From Winogradskyella echinorum (GTDB lineage: Bacteria; Bacteroidota; Bacteroidia; Flavobacteriales; Flavobacteriaceae), in the NCBI RefSeq assembly GCF_014297365.1, contig NZ_JACOQD010000001.1, forward strand, positions 1,240,001 through 1,304,000: DNA of 64,000 bases. Direction: 5' to 3'. Numbering within the stretch: position 1 is the first letter of the stretch; each line of letters starts with the position of its first letter. The translations under genes were made by a program, and so were the position numbers. Positions 17,486 through 27,029 of this stretch are shown here, piece after piece. The notes beneath the pieces were generated by a model that worked only from the letters and a program-made list of their open reading frames with translations, was not told the DNA's origin and did no database searches.

Positions 17486-20244
17486 TATTCGAGTTCTTTT
17501 TCAATGAAATCTACTTTAGAATTACAGATTTCTAAAATGAGTTTTTTAAGTTCAATCTCAAAATTATTAAGGGTTTCTTGAGTAATTAATTGGTCTTTTG
17601 TTCTACTACCAGAAGATTGTTTTTTACCAAACTTTAAAAAGCCTTTATTGAGGTTTTTAAAAGAAATAATTCCGGCTTCGATAGGTAATTGTATGAGGTT
17701 ATTTTTGCGCATCATATAAGCATAACATAACACCTGAAATGACTTGCTATACTTATCGTAATCTGTAGTTAAGTCCTCCCAATCTACAATTTCGACTTTA
17801 TTCTGCTCAACCTTGCCAGATTTATAATCAATAACACGCGTAATTCCATTTAATTCATCTATTCTATCAACTTTTCCGTTTAACTTTATCGGAAAATCTA
17901 GGCCTTCAATTTTTATTTCAACGGATTTTTCAGCTTCAATTGCCAAGATTTTTATTTGGTTACCAGTATTGAGACTTTCAATTTCAGAGTTTAAGAAATT
18001 GGAAATATAACGTTGTGCTATTTCAAAAATGATAAGGTTTTTTCCTTTTGAAAAGTCACCATCTTTATACAAGTCTTTAAAGTGCTTTGAAACTGTTTGT
18101 TTAATTTGTTTTTTAAAAGTTTCTAAATGATTAACAGTTAAAAATTCACCTTCTAGAGGTTTATAAAAATCCTCTAATGTATTATGAATAACAGATCCCA
18201 TAGTATTCGCAGCTATGTTTTCTTCTACATCTTCAAAATCTTTAATACCAAGAATTTTTTCGAAATAAAAATCTATTGGATTTCTTATATAATTAGTTAA
18301 AGACGATGGAGAAAAACCTTTAAGAGCTAATTCTTTAATTTTTTCAGTAACTAATGGTGTTTTTGTAATTTGTTTGAGTTGTTTCTTAATAATTGGTACA
18401 TCTGGTGAAGCTGTAGTATGCTTAATATTATGAATACCCTCAATTTCTAATTGAGTAATAAATCTACTTTTTTCACCACCTTTGAGGGCATCAACTTCTG
18501 TGTTATAAAGTATATATACATTTTTAGCACGCTGTAATAGCCTGTAAAAATGATAGGTATAAACAGCATCTTTTTCTTTAAATGTTGGTAATCCGTTCTG
18601 AACTTTAACATCAAAAGGAATAAATGAATTATTTGTTTTTCCTGATGGTAAAATGCCTTCATTTACTGAACTGATAATTACTGTTTCAAAATCTAAAACT
18701 CTAGATTCTAACATTCCCATAATTTGTAATCCTTCTAGTGGTTCTCCTTTAAAATCTAGGGTTTCTGAGCTTAAAAGCTCTTTGTAAATTGTTTGTAAGG
18801 TAGAAACCGTATTTAGATATTTGTAATTGCTGTTTAGTTCAGAAAGTTGATTAAACAATGTATTGAAACGATATAAATATTCTAACTCTAAACGATTTAT
18901 ATTCTTATTTGCATCAATATTAGTCTTCATTTTAAAGATGAGATCAGAACAACTATTTAGGGCATTTTCGGCATTATCTTCCCAAGGTTTAAATAATAAT
19001 TTAATGATGTCTGTATGTAAATTTGTTTGCGCCTTTAGGTCGTCTATAGTAATATAAACAAGATTATTTTTTTGAATGTAATTTGTTATTTCACTAGCCG
19101 TATTACTAGATTCTGTTTTAAAAAGCGGATATAGTGATGGATGTGAGAGAATATTTATAACATCTTTGTAATAATAATTTTTAGGATTGTTTTTATGGAT
19201 GACAAATAAATGCTCAAAGAACGACGCTAAAGGCACAAATTTTAGAGGCAAACCCATTGTAACATTAAGATTTGTTACAGCTTTAGGAATAGAGTTTAGT
19301 ACAGGGATTAATAAGTTTTCTTCCCCTAATACTACAGCTACGCTAGATAGGTTTTTATTGCTTTTGCTTATATTTTCTAATAATTGACCAATATATTTGG
19401 CTTGCCCAACAAGTTTAGGGGTTTCAATGACTTCAATAGTTTTTTCTTCACTATAGTTTGAGGTTATCCAATTAAAAGGATGTTTTTTAAAATAGTTCCA
19501 TTTTTTTCTGTGTATTCTTGTAAATAGTCCAGCATCATGAATAGGGTCATCAATAAATGTTCTATCTATGTCCCAATAAATATACGCTAAGTCATCTTGA
19601 AGTAAGCCTTGTATTATCCGAGATTCAGATTCATTAAGTGCATTAAAGCCGAGAAAAACATGTGTTTTTTCGGTATTACTATTAATGTAAACCTCTAAGT
19701 TTTCTGCGGCTTCTCTGTAGATTAGTCCTTGATAGCCTTTTTTATTTTGAAGCAAATTTTCTGTAAAATCTAAGTAATAGTTTTTAAGTCGTTTCCAAAA
19801 CTTTAGATGGTTTTTAACTAGTTCGGTTTGTTCTGCCTCTAAAGACCAGTGATTAAGTTCTTTTATAGCGTTTAGGTAATCGAAAATGTCCTCTTGTGGT
19901 ATAAGATAGCGGTCTATCTCATTAAAGTCTTGTAATAATATTTGTGCCCATTTAGAAAATGAATCAAACGACTCTATGTCAGCTTCATTTGTTAGTTTTT
20001 TATAACTGTCATAAAGCTTAAAAAGTAATTCTGTGTTTGGAATAGTTTGCAAACCCGATAATTCTTCAACAAACTCTTCTATACTGAGAATATTTGGTGC
20101 AAAGATGGGTTGACTTAATAAAGTAGATAGATGATGTTTTAAAAAAACGCCGGCACGTTTACTAGGAAGGATAAAGTGTAAATCTTCTAGTTTTAAACCC
20201 TTACTCTTAAGATCTACAAGTACGCTTTTTATAAAACTTATCAT
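17485..20244 (-). CDS. AddB/RecC-like PD-(D/E)XK nuclease subunit
   Basis: About 919 residues. The N-terminus (FILPSKRAGVFLKHHL) is an AddB-like inactivated helicase start without a Walker A lysine. The C-terminal nuclease domain shows GSVIHNTLEDFY, then VDRID...VIDYKSGK and the Q..CYAYM element. The Cys expected before the nuclease core in Fe-S-type AddB (YxxCPF) is Asn here (YIRNPIDFYF), and no C-terminal Cys cluster is seen. The start is placed at 20244 (MISFIKSVLVDL) because the 15 upstream in-frame codons are the terminator hairpin of the preceding gene. Partner: the AddA-like gene at 23062-26193. Confidence 0.82.
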   Translation of the reverse strand: MISFIKSVLVDLKSKGLKLEDLHFILPSKRAGVFLKHHLSTLLSQPIFAPNILSIEEFVEELSGLQTIPNTELLFKLYDSYKKLTNEADIESFDSFSKWAQILLQDFNEIDRYLIPQEDIFDYLNAIKELNHWSLEAEQTELVKNHLKFWKRLKNYYLDFTENLLQNKKGYQGLIYREAAENLEVYINSNTEKTHVFLGFNALNESESRIIQGLLQDDLAYIYWDIDRTFIDDPIHDAGLFTRIHRKKWNYFKKHPFNWITSNYSEEKTIEVIETPKLVGQAKYIGQLLENISKSNKNLSSVAVVLGEENLLIPVLNSIPKAVTNLNVTMGLPLKFVPLASFFEHLFVIHKNNPKNYYYKDVINILSHPSLYPLFKTESSNTASEITNYIQKNNLVYITIDDLKAQTNLHTDIIKLLFKPWEDNAENALNSCSDLIFKMKTNIDANKNINRLELEYLYRFNTLFNQLSELNSNYKYLNTVSTLQTIYKELLSSETLDFKGEPLEGLQIMGMLESRVLDFETVIISSVNEGILPSGKTNNSFIPFDVKVQNGLPTFKEKDAVYTYHFYRLLQRAKNVYILYNTEVDALKGGEKSRFITQLEIEGIHNIKHTTASPDVPIIKKQLKQITKTPLVTEKIKELALKGFSPSSLTNYIRNPIDFYFEKILGIKDFEDVEENIAANTMGSVIHNTLEDFYKPLEGEFLTVNHLETFKKQIKQTVSKHFKDLYKDGDFSKGKNLIIFEIAQRYISNFLNSEIESLNTGNQIKILAIEAEKSVEIKIEGLDFPIKLNGKVDRIDELNGITRVIDYKSGKVEQNKVEIVDWEDLTTDYDKYSKSFQVLCYAYMMRKNNLIQLPIEAGIISFKNLNKGFLKFGKKQSSGSRTKDQLITQETLNNFEIELKKLILEICNSKVDFIEKELE

Positions 20245-20255
20245 TTTATAAAAAT

Positions 20256-20286
20256 AAAAAACGCTCCGAATCTCGGAGCGTTTTTT
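20256..20286 (-). terminator. intrinsic terminator of the TSP3-OmpA gene
   Basis: The 9-bp stem ACGCTCCGA / TCGGAGCGT has a 3-base loop, flanked by A and T runs. It lies 22 bp after the OmpA-gene stop and just before the addB-like start. Confidence 0.88.
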
Positions 20287-20307
20287 CAATATATTTTAGA
20301 GATATTA

Positions 20308-21708
20308 TTAGTTTTTCAACTTCACCTCTACACGTCTGTTTTCTTTTCTACCAGCTCTTGTTTTGTTATTAGCGATAGGATTATCTTCACCGAAACCAGC
20401 TGCAGTTAATCTATCTGCACTAATACCATTAGCGATTAAGTAATCTCTAACTGCGTTAGCTCTTCTATCAGATAAAGCTTGGTTAGTAGATTTAGAACCT
20501 ACACTATCAGTATGACCTTCAATTGAGAAATCTGCTTGTGGGTAATCTTTAAAGATTGCTACCATAGCTTGTAATACTTGGTCAGTTTCTTTTTTGAAAG
20601 AAGCTTTACCTGTATCGAATAAGATAGATCTAGCATAACTATTTAAAGTTTCCATTACTGGAGCAGTTGGCTTAACTTCTGGACAACCATTGTTAGCAGC
20701 AGTACCAGCTTCGTTAGGACACTTATCGTCTTTATCTAAGATGCCATCACCATCAGTATCTGGCCAAGGACATCCGTTGTTTGCAGCAGGACCTGATTCG
20801 TTAGGACAGTTATCATCACCATCAGCAACACCGTCACCATCAGCATCTGGACAACCCATTAAGTTTTTAAGACCAGCAACAGTAGGACACTTATCATCTT
20901 TATCCATTACACCATCACCATCACCATCAGGACAACCGTTAAATTCAGCTAAACCAGGAGTGTTAGGACAATCGTCTTTAGAATCTTGAATACCATCGTT
21001 ATCAGAATCTGGACAACCATTAAAGATCTCTAAACCAGCTTCTTCTGGACAAGCGTCATCTTGATCGTAGATACCATCATTATCAGTATCAGTACCACCA
21101 AACTTAAGAACGATACCAAGAGAATGTTGGAAATGCTTAGATAATCTATCTTCAAAAGCATGCTTGTAAGTAGATTGAGCTTCAACAGCTAATTTTTCAG
21201 TCACCCAAAATTTAAGACCTAAAGTTCCATTTATAGTACCTGCACCTAAGTCATCTACCCAAGTGTAACCACCACCAACACCTAAATAAGGGTCGAATTT
21301 GTTAGAGTTAATAACATCCATAAAGCTGTAAGAAACTCTACCATCAAGACCAAAATATGTTAAATCATCAACATTATTTGTTGTTTCAACACCAGTTGGA
21401 CTAACATTAGAACCAAATTTCTCTATTTTGTTAAGAGAACCTGTAGCTGTAAAAGTAAAACCATCGCTAAGGTATCTAGAAACAGAAATCATAGATATAG
21501 ACGGCATAATGTTCCAATGATCTGTAACGTTAAAATATTCGTCAAAATAATCACCTTGAGGTGTGTCTTCTCCTACAGGATAAAAATCAACTGCATTAGT
21601 TGCAATACCAAGAGCCCACGGATTGTTCTTATCTTGAGCATTTGAAGTGCTAAAACTCATAAGAAGCACTGCGGCAAAAAATAATCTGCTAAGATTTTTC
21701 ATATTCAA
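20308..21708 (-). CDS. OmpA family outer membrane protein with thrombospondin type 3 repeats
   Basis: A 466-residue major OmpA-like protein. Order: signal peptide (ends SNAQ), an 8-strand-like barrel (about 25-210, VSYSFMDVINS and similar), five calcium-binding TSP3 repeats (DxDxDGIxDxxDxCP, about 212-345), and a C-terminal OmpA domain with the peptidoglycan-binding pattern NQALSDRRANAVRDYL. It tethers the outer membrane to the wall. It has its own consensus promoter (21740-21770) and terminator, so it is a strong single-gene unit. A second ATG is two codons in. Confidence 0.93.
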   Translation of the reverse strand: MNMKNLSRLFFAAVLLMSFSTSNAQDKNNPWALGIATNAVDFYPVGEDTPQGDYFDEYFNVTDHWNIMPSISMISVSRYLSDGFTFTATGSLNKIEKFGSNVSPTGVETTNNVDDLTYFGLDGRVSYSFMDVINSNKFDPYLGVGGGYTWVDDLGAGTINGTLGLKFWVTEKLAVEAQSTYKHAFEDRLSKHFQHSLGIVLKFGGTDTDNDGIYDQDDACPEEAGLEIFNGCPDSDNDGIQDSKDDCPNTPGLAEFNGCPDGDGDGVMDKDDKCPTVAGLKNLMGCPDADGDGVADGDDNCPNESGPAANNGCPWPDTDGDGILDKDDKCPNEAGTAANNGCPEVKPTAPVMETLNSYARSILFDTGKASFKKETDQVLQAMVAIFKDYPQADFSIEGHTDSVGSKSTNQALSDRRANAVRDYLIANGISADRLTAAGFGEDNPIANNKTRAGRKENRRVEVKLKN

Positions 21709-21739
21709 ATTTATTTTAATTTTAAGTGTTAATTGTTAG

Positions 21740-21770
21740 CAAAAGTAAGTTGTTAAATATTATTAACAAA
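21740..21770 (-). promoter_or_regulatory. consensus Bacteroidota promoter of the TSP3-OmpA gene
   Basis: Read on the minus strand: TTTG (21770-21767), 19 bp, then TACTTTTG (21747-21740), about 32 bp before the start codon. Both elements match the consensus exactly. Confidence 0.85.
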
Positions 21771-21826
21771 GACAAATATATAAAAATATTGTTATATCGC
21801 CCTAAATCAGCGAGTTTGTAACCATT

Positions 21827-23020
21827 TTAAATAATTTCGAGTCTTTTACCAACTTTAATAAAAGCTGCTATTGCTTTATCTAGTTGATTTTGGTCATGGG
21901 CTGCAGATAGTTGTACTCTTATTCTCGCTTTATCTTTAGGTACAACGGGAAAAAAGAACCCAATAACATATACACCTTCTTCTAATAGCATATTTGCCAT
22001 AGTCTGTGATAATTTGGCATCGTATAACATTACAGGTACAATTGCAGAGTCACCATCAACGATATCAAACCCAGCTTCTTTCATCCCTTTTTTGAAGTAT
22101 TTTGTATTCCAATCTACTTTATCTCTTAAACCAGTGTCGTTTTTAAGCATATCAAAAACCTTAATAGAAGCCCCAACAATAGCTGGTGCTAAAGAATTTG
22201 AAAATAGATAAGGTCTAGAGCGTTGGCGAAGAATTTCAATAATTTCTTTTTTAGCTGTTGTATAACCTCCCATGGCTCCACCCATTGCTTTTCCTAAAGT
22301 TCCTGTAATAATATCTATACGTCCGAGAACTCCTTTTTCTTCAAGTGTACCAATTCCTGTTTCACCAATAAAACCAGTGGCATGGCATTCGTCTATCATA
22401 ACCATCGCATCGTACTTATCTGCTAGATCACATATTTCATCTAAGGGTGCAACCAAGCCATCCATAGAAAATACGCCATCAGTTACAATAATTTTAAATC
22501 GTGCTCCATTTTCATTAGCTGCAATTAGCTGCGCTTCTAAATCGGCCATATCATTATTTTGGTAACGATATCTAGCTGCTTTACACAATCTTACTCCATC
22601 TATAATAGAAGCATGATTTAAAGAGTCTGAAATAATAGCATCTTCTTTAGTTAACAATGGCTCAAATACACCACCATTTGCATCAAAAGCCGCAGCATAT
22701 AATATAGTGTCCTCTGTGCCATAAAAATCTGCAATCTTTTGTTCTAACTCTTTATGTATATCCTGTGTACCACAGATAAAACGCACTGAAGACATCCCAA
22801 AACCATGGGTATCCATTGTGTCCTTTGCTGCTTGAATAACTTCGGGATGCGATGATAAACCTAAATAATTGTTTGCACAAAAATTTAAAACTTTTTGCCC
22901 AGTGTTAAGTGTTATTTCGGCACCTTGAGGTGAGGTAATTATACGTTCCTCTTTAAAAAGACCGGCATCTTTAATAGATTCTATTTCTTGTTGTAAATGT
23001 GTTTTTATATCTCCGTACAT
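21827..23020 (-). CDS. kbl: glycine C-acetyltransferase (2-amino-3-ketobutyrate CoA ligase)
   Basis: A 397-residue alpha-oxoamine synthase of standard Kbl length. Visible: [23 protein letters not shown], the PLP-ring motif DECHATGF and the Schiff-base lysine in GTLGKAMGG. It cleaves 2-amino-3-ketobutyrate with CoA to glycine and acetyl-CoA in threonine catabolism; the partner threonine dehydrogenase is not in the window. It has its own promoter inside the 3' end of the AddA-like gene. Confidence 0.95.
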   Translation of the reverse strand: MYGDIKTHLQQEIESIKDAGLFKEERIITSPQGAEITLNTGQKVLNFCANNYLGLSSHPEVIQAAKDTMDTHGFGMSSVRFICGTQDIHKELEQKIADFYGTEDTILYAAAFDANGGVFEPLLTKEDAIISDSLNHASIIDGVRLCKAARYRYQNNDMADLEAQLIAANENGARFKIIVTDGVFSMDGLVAPLDEICDLADKYDAMVMIDECHATGFIGETGIGTLEEKGVLGRIDIITGTLGKAMGGAMGGYTTAKKEIIEILRQRSRPYLFSNSLAPAIVGASIKVFDMLKNDTGLRDKVDWNTKYFKKGMKEAGFDIVDGDSAIVPVMLYDAKLSQTMANMLLEEGVYVIGFFFPVVPKDKARIRVQLSAAHDQNQLDKAIAAFIKVGKRLEII

Positions 23021-23042
23021 GTTTATTATTTTAGTTGTAGTG

Positions 23043-23072
23043 CAAAGATACTATGTATAAATTAGACTTCAA
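23043..23072 (-). promoter_or_regulatory. consensus promoter of kbl
   Basis: Minus strand: TTG (23072-23070), 19 bp, TATCTTTG (23050-23043), then about 22 bp to the ATG. The -33 element lies inside the last codons of the AddA-like gene, so kbl can be transcribed separately. Confidence 0.8.
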
Positions 23073-26000
23073 TAACATCAATGGTGTCATTTATGTAAAC
23101 TAATAATTTGTGAGTTACCGTTAAGTTCATTTGAGTTAATACAGTTTCATAATCATTAAGCTGAGTTTTATGAAACGCTTTTTGTTCACCTGTTTTATAA
23201 TCTATAATAATAGCTTCGTGTTTAGAATTAATGTTTAAACGATCTGGTCTTAAAAGCTGACCAGAACTTGTAATTATATCACGTTCGTTATATATTTTGA
23301 AATTATCTTGATAATAAACGGCTAGTTTTGGGTGTTCAACAACATTTGCAACTAAAGTTTCTAAATCGTCTTTGTTATCTTTTGTTATTTCTCCAGAAAC
23401 TAAAAGATCATTAAATGCAAAATCGAGGTTGTCAATGGTTTTAATTTTAGACAAAACCAAGTGCACTAAATTACCTCGTTCAATCGCTTTTTCTTGTTTG
23501 GTATCCCATAATAATCCAGCTTTTGTTATAATACTTAAATTGTGATCTTCTTTTGGTACAGAAATAAACTTTAGAGCTTTTGAAGCGCTTTCTTTTTCTA
23601 AATTACTTTGTTTTAAATTTAACTTCCCAAAACTATAATTTAGTTGATTATCATTCCATTTATTTTGCTGTTGCAAATACGAAATAAACATACCTGCATA
23701 GGTGTTTTCGCTTACAACTCCTTTTGAGCTTATGTCTTTTTTAGAAATAATATGTAAATGCTCAACAGCTCTTGTTAGTACAACATATAGTAAATTAATA
23801 TTATCTAGTTCTAATTGTGATTGGTGTGTTTGGTAGATTTCATTACCAATTTCACCATAATGTTCTACATCTTTTCCATAATTGAGTAGTAAAGTATCAA
23901 AACCACAATATTCTTCCCCAATAACTGGAAACCAAACTTTAGGCTCTAATTCTTTATAAATATTAAGATCTGCAAACGGAAATATTACAACTGGGAATTC
24001 TAGTCCTTTAGATTTATGAATGGTCATAATTTTTACGGCCTTCATGTTTTCTGGAGATACCACACTAAGCTTATCTTGTTTTTTATCAAAATAAGATACA
24101 AAAGCTGCTAAATCCGAATGCTGTTTTTGAGAAAACTCTAATACCTCATCCATATAAAATTGAAGATAAGCATCTGATTTTTCGTTAAGCTTAAAGGTTC
24201 TAATAATATGCTCAACAAGTTCGTAAAGTGGTAGTTGAAGGAGCTCGTCTTTATTAATGAAGATTTGTAATTGCTTTAACTCTTCAAACATATCATCTAG
24301 ACTATTCTTTAGATATAAAGTAAAAAATTGATGTTTATCTTTAATATGATATTCTTCTGCTATATAGGAAAGTACTTCTACTTTAAGACTGTCATTATTA
24401 GGTTGTAAAAGCAATTTTAAAAATGAAGAAACGAAATTAATTTTGTCAGAATTTTTTAAAAGTAAAGTTTCTGAAGACGTAATTTTAATTCCTTGGTCAC
24501 TGAGGTAATTTGCTAAAGCAACGCCTTCTTTTCGCTTTCGCACCAAAACACATACATCATCTAGCGCAAAGCCATTTGCTACACATTGATTAATTGTTTT
24601 TAAAACCTCTAAAGCATACAATTCTGTAGCGTCATCTTCTTTTGTAATGTCTAGAAAATTGAGATTTACAAAACCATCCAAATTGCTAAAAGGTATTTGC
24701 CCAGCATGCTTATACAGATCGGCATACTGTGCATTACTAAAATAGCGTTCACTCAAAAACTTAAAAAAAGAATTATTAAAAGCAATAATTTCTTTTGCAC
24801 TTCTGTAATTAGTATTAAGTGGCACAACTTCTGCTTCAACTTGAAAAGGGTTGACTGTTTCATTGTACAGGTTTATAAATTGTTCTGCTTCGCCACCACG
24901 CCATCTATAAATGGCTTGTTTTGCGTCGCCTACCAACATGGTAGAACCATTTGCTGCAGAAAGTGCATTATCTAATAAAGGTACTAGATTTTCCCATTGC
25001 ATTTTTGAGGTATCTTGAAACTCATCAATAAAGTAATGCTTAAATTTTTCGCCCAAACGCTCGTATATAAATGGAGTGGGTTGGTCTTTAATTTCGTTGC
25101 TAATTATTTTATTAAATTCTGAAATAAGCATTTTGTTTTGCTCATCTTTTATAGCATTTAATTCATTTTGAATAGCGTTTAAAACCGAAAGAGGTGTTAT
25201 ATTTTTATAAAATTCTTTTTTGAGTTTTAATTCAAAAATTAAACGTTTTGTTTTTGTAAAAGCTTCAGTAAGGGTAGGTTGAATACTTTCTATTGTAGAT
25301 GCAATAGTTTCGGTAACACGCTTAGGGTAAATGGTATTTCCTTCTTTGAGATCATTTTGCCAAGCTGCTTCAAAGCCAACAGAAAATTGTTTGTCACTTA
25401 ATTTTTGAAAATGATTTGGTAATGAACTTCTATTAAAATCATCAAACTGTAAGCCACATTCTTCTATTAATGTTAAGCTAGCTTGTGCAGCTTTTACAAT
25501 ATGGGTTTCAAGCTGCAGAATTTGTTTAATCAACTTCTCTTTTAATAATTTAAAATCCTGTAGCGTTTTACCTTTTAAAGTTTCAATTGCAAAAAGATCA
25601 TTTTCATTAACTAAAAGTTTCGCAATTTTATTAAAGTCGTAACTAATATCCCAGCTTTTATCGTCGTCTGCTTTTTCTATAGCAAAGTCTATAAGAACTT
25701 TTGTTAAGGTGTTATCGTTTCCGGCTTTAGCAATAAGGCTATCAACGGCTTCGTTTAATAGACGTTCTTGGTCGAGTTCAACTTCAAAATTCACAGGTAA
25801 ATTTAAGTCGTGAGCAAAGGTTCTAATAACTCTATGTGTAAAACCATCTATTGTAGAAATATCAAAAGCACCATAATTATGAATAATATGCTTTAATATG
25901 TGTTTAGATTTATTGTGAAGAAAAATAGGTTCAATTGATAATTCATCACAAATAGCCACAAACATTGGATGTGGTTGCTGTAAACTTTTTTCTGATGAAA

Positions 26001-26193
26001 ATGACTTTAGCATATCTATAATACGCGCTTTCATTTCGCCTACAGCTTTATTGGTAAATGTAATGGCTAAAATAGATTTAAACTCGTCGTAGTTTTTAGA
26101 TTGTACGAGTATTTTTAAATACGCTTTAGCTAACGTAAATGTTTTTCCGCTACCTGCAGACGCATTGTAAATTTTGTAAGGTGAATTATGCAA
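23062..26193 (-). CDS. AddA/RecB-like UvrD-family helicase-nuclease
   Basis: A 1043-residue superfamily 1A helicase. Walker A ASAGSGKT (11-18), motif II DEFQD, motif III GDAKQAIYRWRGG, motif IV NYRS, motif V MTIHKSKGLEFPVV and motif VI VVLTRA are all present. The C-terminal PD-(D/E)XK nuclease has RGNLVH, RPDRLN and IIDYKTG. It processes DNA double-strand ends for recombination with the AddB-like protein. No in-frame ATG exists near the start: translation must begin at TTG 26193 or a rarer codon upstream. The two subunit genes are separated by kbl and an ompA gene. Confidence 0.9.
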   Translation of the reverse strand: MHNSPYKIYNASAGSGKTFTLAKAYLKILVQSKNYDEFKSILAITFTNKAVGEMKARIIDMLKSFSSEKSLQQPHPMFVAICDELSIEPIFLHNKSKHILKHIIHNYGAFDISTIDGFTHRVIRTFAHDLNLPVNFEVELDQERLLNEAVDSLIAKAGNDNTLTKVLIDFAIEKADDDKSWDISYDFNKIAKLLVNENDLFAIETLKGKTLQDFKLLKEKLIKQILQLETHIVKAAQASLTLIEECGLQFDDFNRSSLPNHFQKLSDKQFSVGFEAAWQNDLKEGNTIYPKRVTETIASTIESIQPTLTEAFTKTKRLIFELKLKKEFYKNITPLSVLNAIQNELNAIKDEQNKMLISEFNKIISNEIKDQPTPFIYERLGEKFKHYFIDEFQDTSKMQWENLVPLLDNALSAANGSTMLVGDAKQAIYRWRGGEAEQFINLYNETVNPFQVEAEVVPLNTNYRSAKEIIAFNNSFFKFLSERYFSNAQYADLYKHAGQIPFSNLDGFVNLNFLDITKEDDATELYALEVLKTINQCVANGFALDDVCVLVRKRKEGVALANYLSDQGIKITSSETLLLKNSDKINFVSSFLKLLLQPNNDSLKVEVLSYIAEEYHIKDKHQFFTLYLKNSLDDMFEELKQLQIFINKDELLQLPLYELVEHIIRTFKLNEKSDAYLQFYMDEVLEFSQKQHSDLAAFVSYFDKKQDKLSVVSPENMKAVKIMTIHKSKGLEFPVVIFPFADLNIYKELEPKVWFPVIGEEYCGFDTLLLNYGKDVEHYGEIGNEIYQTHQSQLELDNINLLYVVLTRAVEHLHIISKKDISSKGVVSENTYAGMFISYLQQQNKWNDNQLNYSFGKLNLKQSNLEKESASKALKFISVPKEDHNLSIITKAGLLWDTKQEKAIERGNLVHLVLSKIKTIDNLDFAFNDLLVSGEITKDNKDDLETLVANVVEHPKLAVYYQDNFKIYNERDIITSSGQLLRPDRLNINSKHEAIIIDYKTGEQKAFHKTQLNDYETVLTQMNLTVTHKLLVYINDTIDVIEV

Positions 26194-26260
26194 ATGAAAA
26201 ATTTTATACCAAAATAGGGAATCTTAATAATTTATTTAGACTTTCTTGTTTTCAATATTG

Positions 26261-26268
26261 TAAATTTG
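26261..26268 (+). promoter_or_regulatory. -7 promoter element of sodA
   Basis: TAAATTTG fits TAnnTTTG and lies 35 bp before the ATG. The -33 region is poor (only TTTA at normal spacing). Confidence 0.5.
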
Positions 26269-26303
26269 TGAAAATAGAAACATTAACATAAAAATTTAAG
26301 ACT

Positions 26304-26912
26304 ATGGCTTTTGAATTACCAAAATTAAAATACGCTTATGATGCTTTAGAACCTAATATAGATGCTCGTACTATGGAGATACATCATACTAAGCACCATA
26401 ATGGTTATACAACGAAACTTAATGCAGCAATAGAAGGTACAGATTTAGCAGGAAAGTCAATCGAAGATATTCTTACTAATTTAGATATGTCTAATAGTGC
26501 AGTTAGAAATAATGGTGGAGGATATTATAACCACTCTCTATTTTGGGAGGTTATGAATCCTGAAGATAGAGGTTATCTTTCTGGAGACTTAAAAGATGCT
26601 ATTGAAGCTGAGTTTGGGTCTAAGGATGCATTTATTGAAGCATTTAGCAAGGCTGCAGCGACTCAATTTGGATCTGGTTGGGCTTGGTTGTGTGTACATA
26701 AAGGAGGTAAAGTAGAAGTTTGCTCTACACCAAACCAAGACAATCCATTAATGCCAGGTGTTACATGTGGTGGTACACCAATTTTAGGATTAGATGTATG
26801 GGAACATGCTTATTATTTAAATTACCAAAACAGAAGACCAGATTATATTAATGCATTTTTTAATGTTATTAACTGGAATGAAGTTGAACGTCGTTATGCA
26901 GAAGCGAAGTAA
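26304..26912 (+). CDS. sodA: superoxide dismutase (Mn/Fe), Mn-type signature
   Basis: A 202-residue SOD with all four metal ligands: His27, His77, Asp164 and His168. The residues [11 protein letters not shown] and the late Gln145 (in NQDNPL) match the manganese-type arrangement, while many Bacteroidota enzymes are cambialistic, so metal use is not certain. It dismutates superoxide in the cytoplasm; no signal peptide. Own promoter and terminator indicate a single-gene unit. Confidence 0.95.
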   Translation: MAFELPKLKYAYDALEPNIDARTMEIHHTKHHNGYTTKLNAAIEGTDLAGKSIEDILTNLDMSNSAVRNNGGGYYNHSLFWEVMNPEDRGYLSGDLKDAIEAEFGSKDAFIEAFSKAAATQFGSGWAWLCVHKGGKVEVCSTPNQDNPLMPGVTCGGTPILGLDVWEHAYYLNYQNRRPDYINAFFNVINWNEVERRYAEAK

Positions 26913-26931
26913 GTAACAATAATATTATAAT

Positions 26932-26969
26932 TTAAAAATCCGTGTCTTGTAAAAGGCTCGGATTTTTTT
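26932..26969 (+). terminator. intrinsic terminator of sodA
   Basis: The stem AAAAATCCG (26934-26942) pairs with CGGATTTTT (26959-26967), with a 16-base loop and a T-run after it, 20 bp past the stop codon. Confidence 0.75.
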
Positions 26970-27000
26970 ATGCTTTAAAAAGTAATATTTTGTTTGATGA

Positions 27001-27022
27001 GATTCTCACTTTCGTGAGAATT
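27001..27022 (-). repeat. REP-like palindrome (ATTC-N4-GAAA-N4-GAAT)
   Basis: Minus strand ATTCTCAC-GAAA-GTGAGAAT followed by C: an 8-bp perfect stem with a GAAA loop. The architecture equals the palindromes in the suf operon (61375-61396, 61425-61446, 62639-62659) with a different inner stem. It lies just past the 3' end of small RNA unit 1. Confidence 0.6.
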
Positions 27023-27029
27023 AAAAATG

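Noticed and set aside
20690..20989. 99-residue plus-strand frame with Pro/Ser repeats
   Set aside because: It is the reverse complement of the TSP3 calcium-binding repeats of the OmpA protein; the periodicity comes from that gene.
20690..21100. DNA tandem repeat or CRISPR-like spacing
   Set aside because: The repeat units encode TSP3 protein repeats of variable sequence; no conserved direct repeat with unique spacers is present anywhere in the window.
1990..23020. The two alpha-oxoamine-synthase-type genes (1990-3018 and 21827-23020) as a recent duplication
   Set aside because: They differ in length, substrate motifs and N-termini; they are distant relatives, not duplicates.
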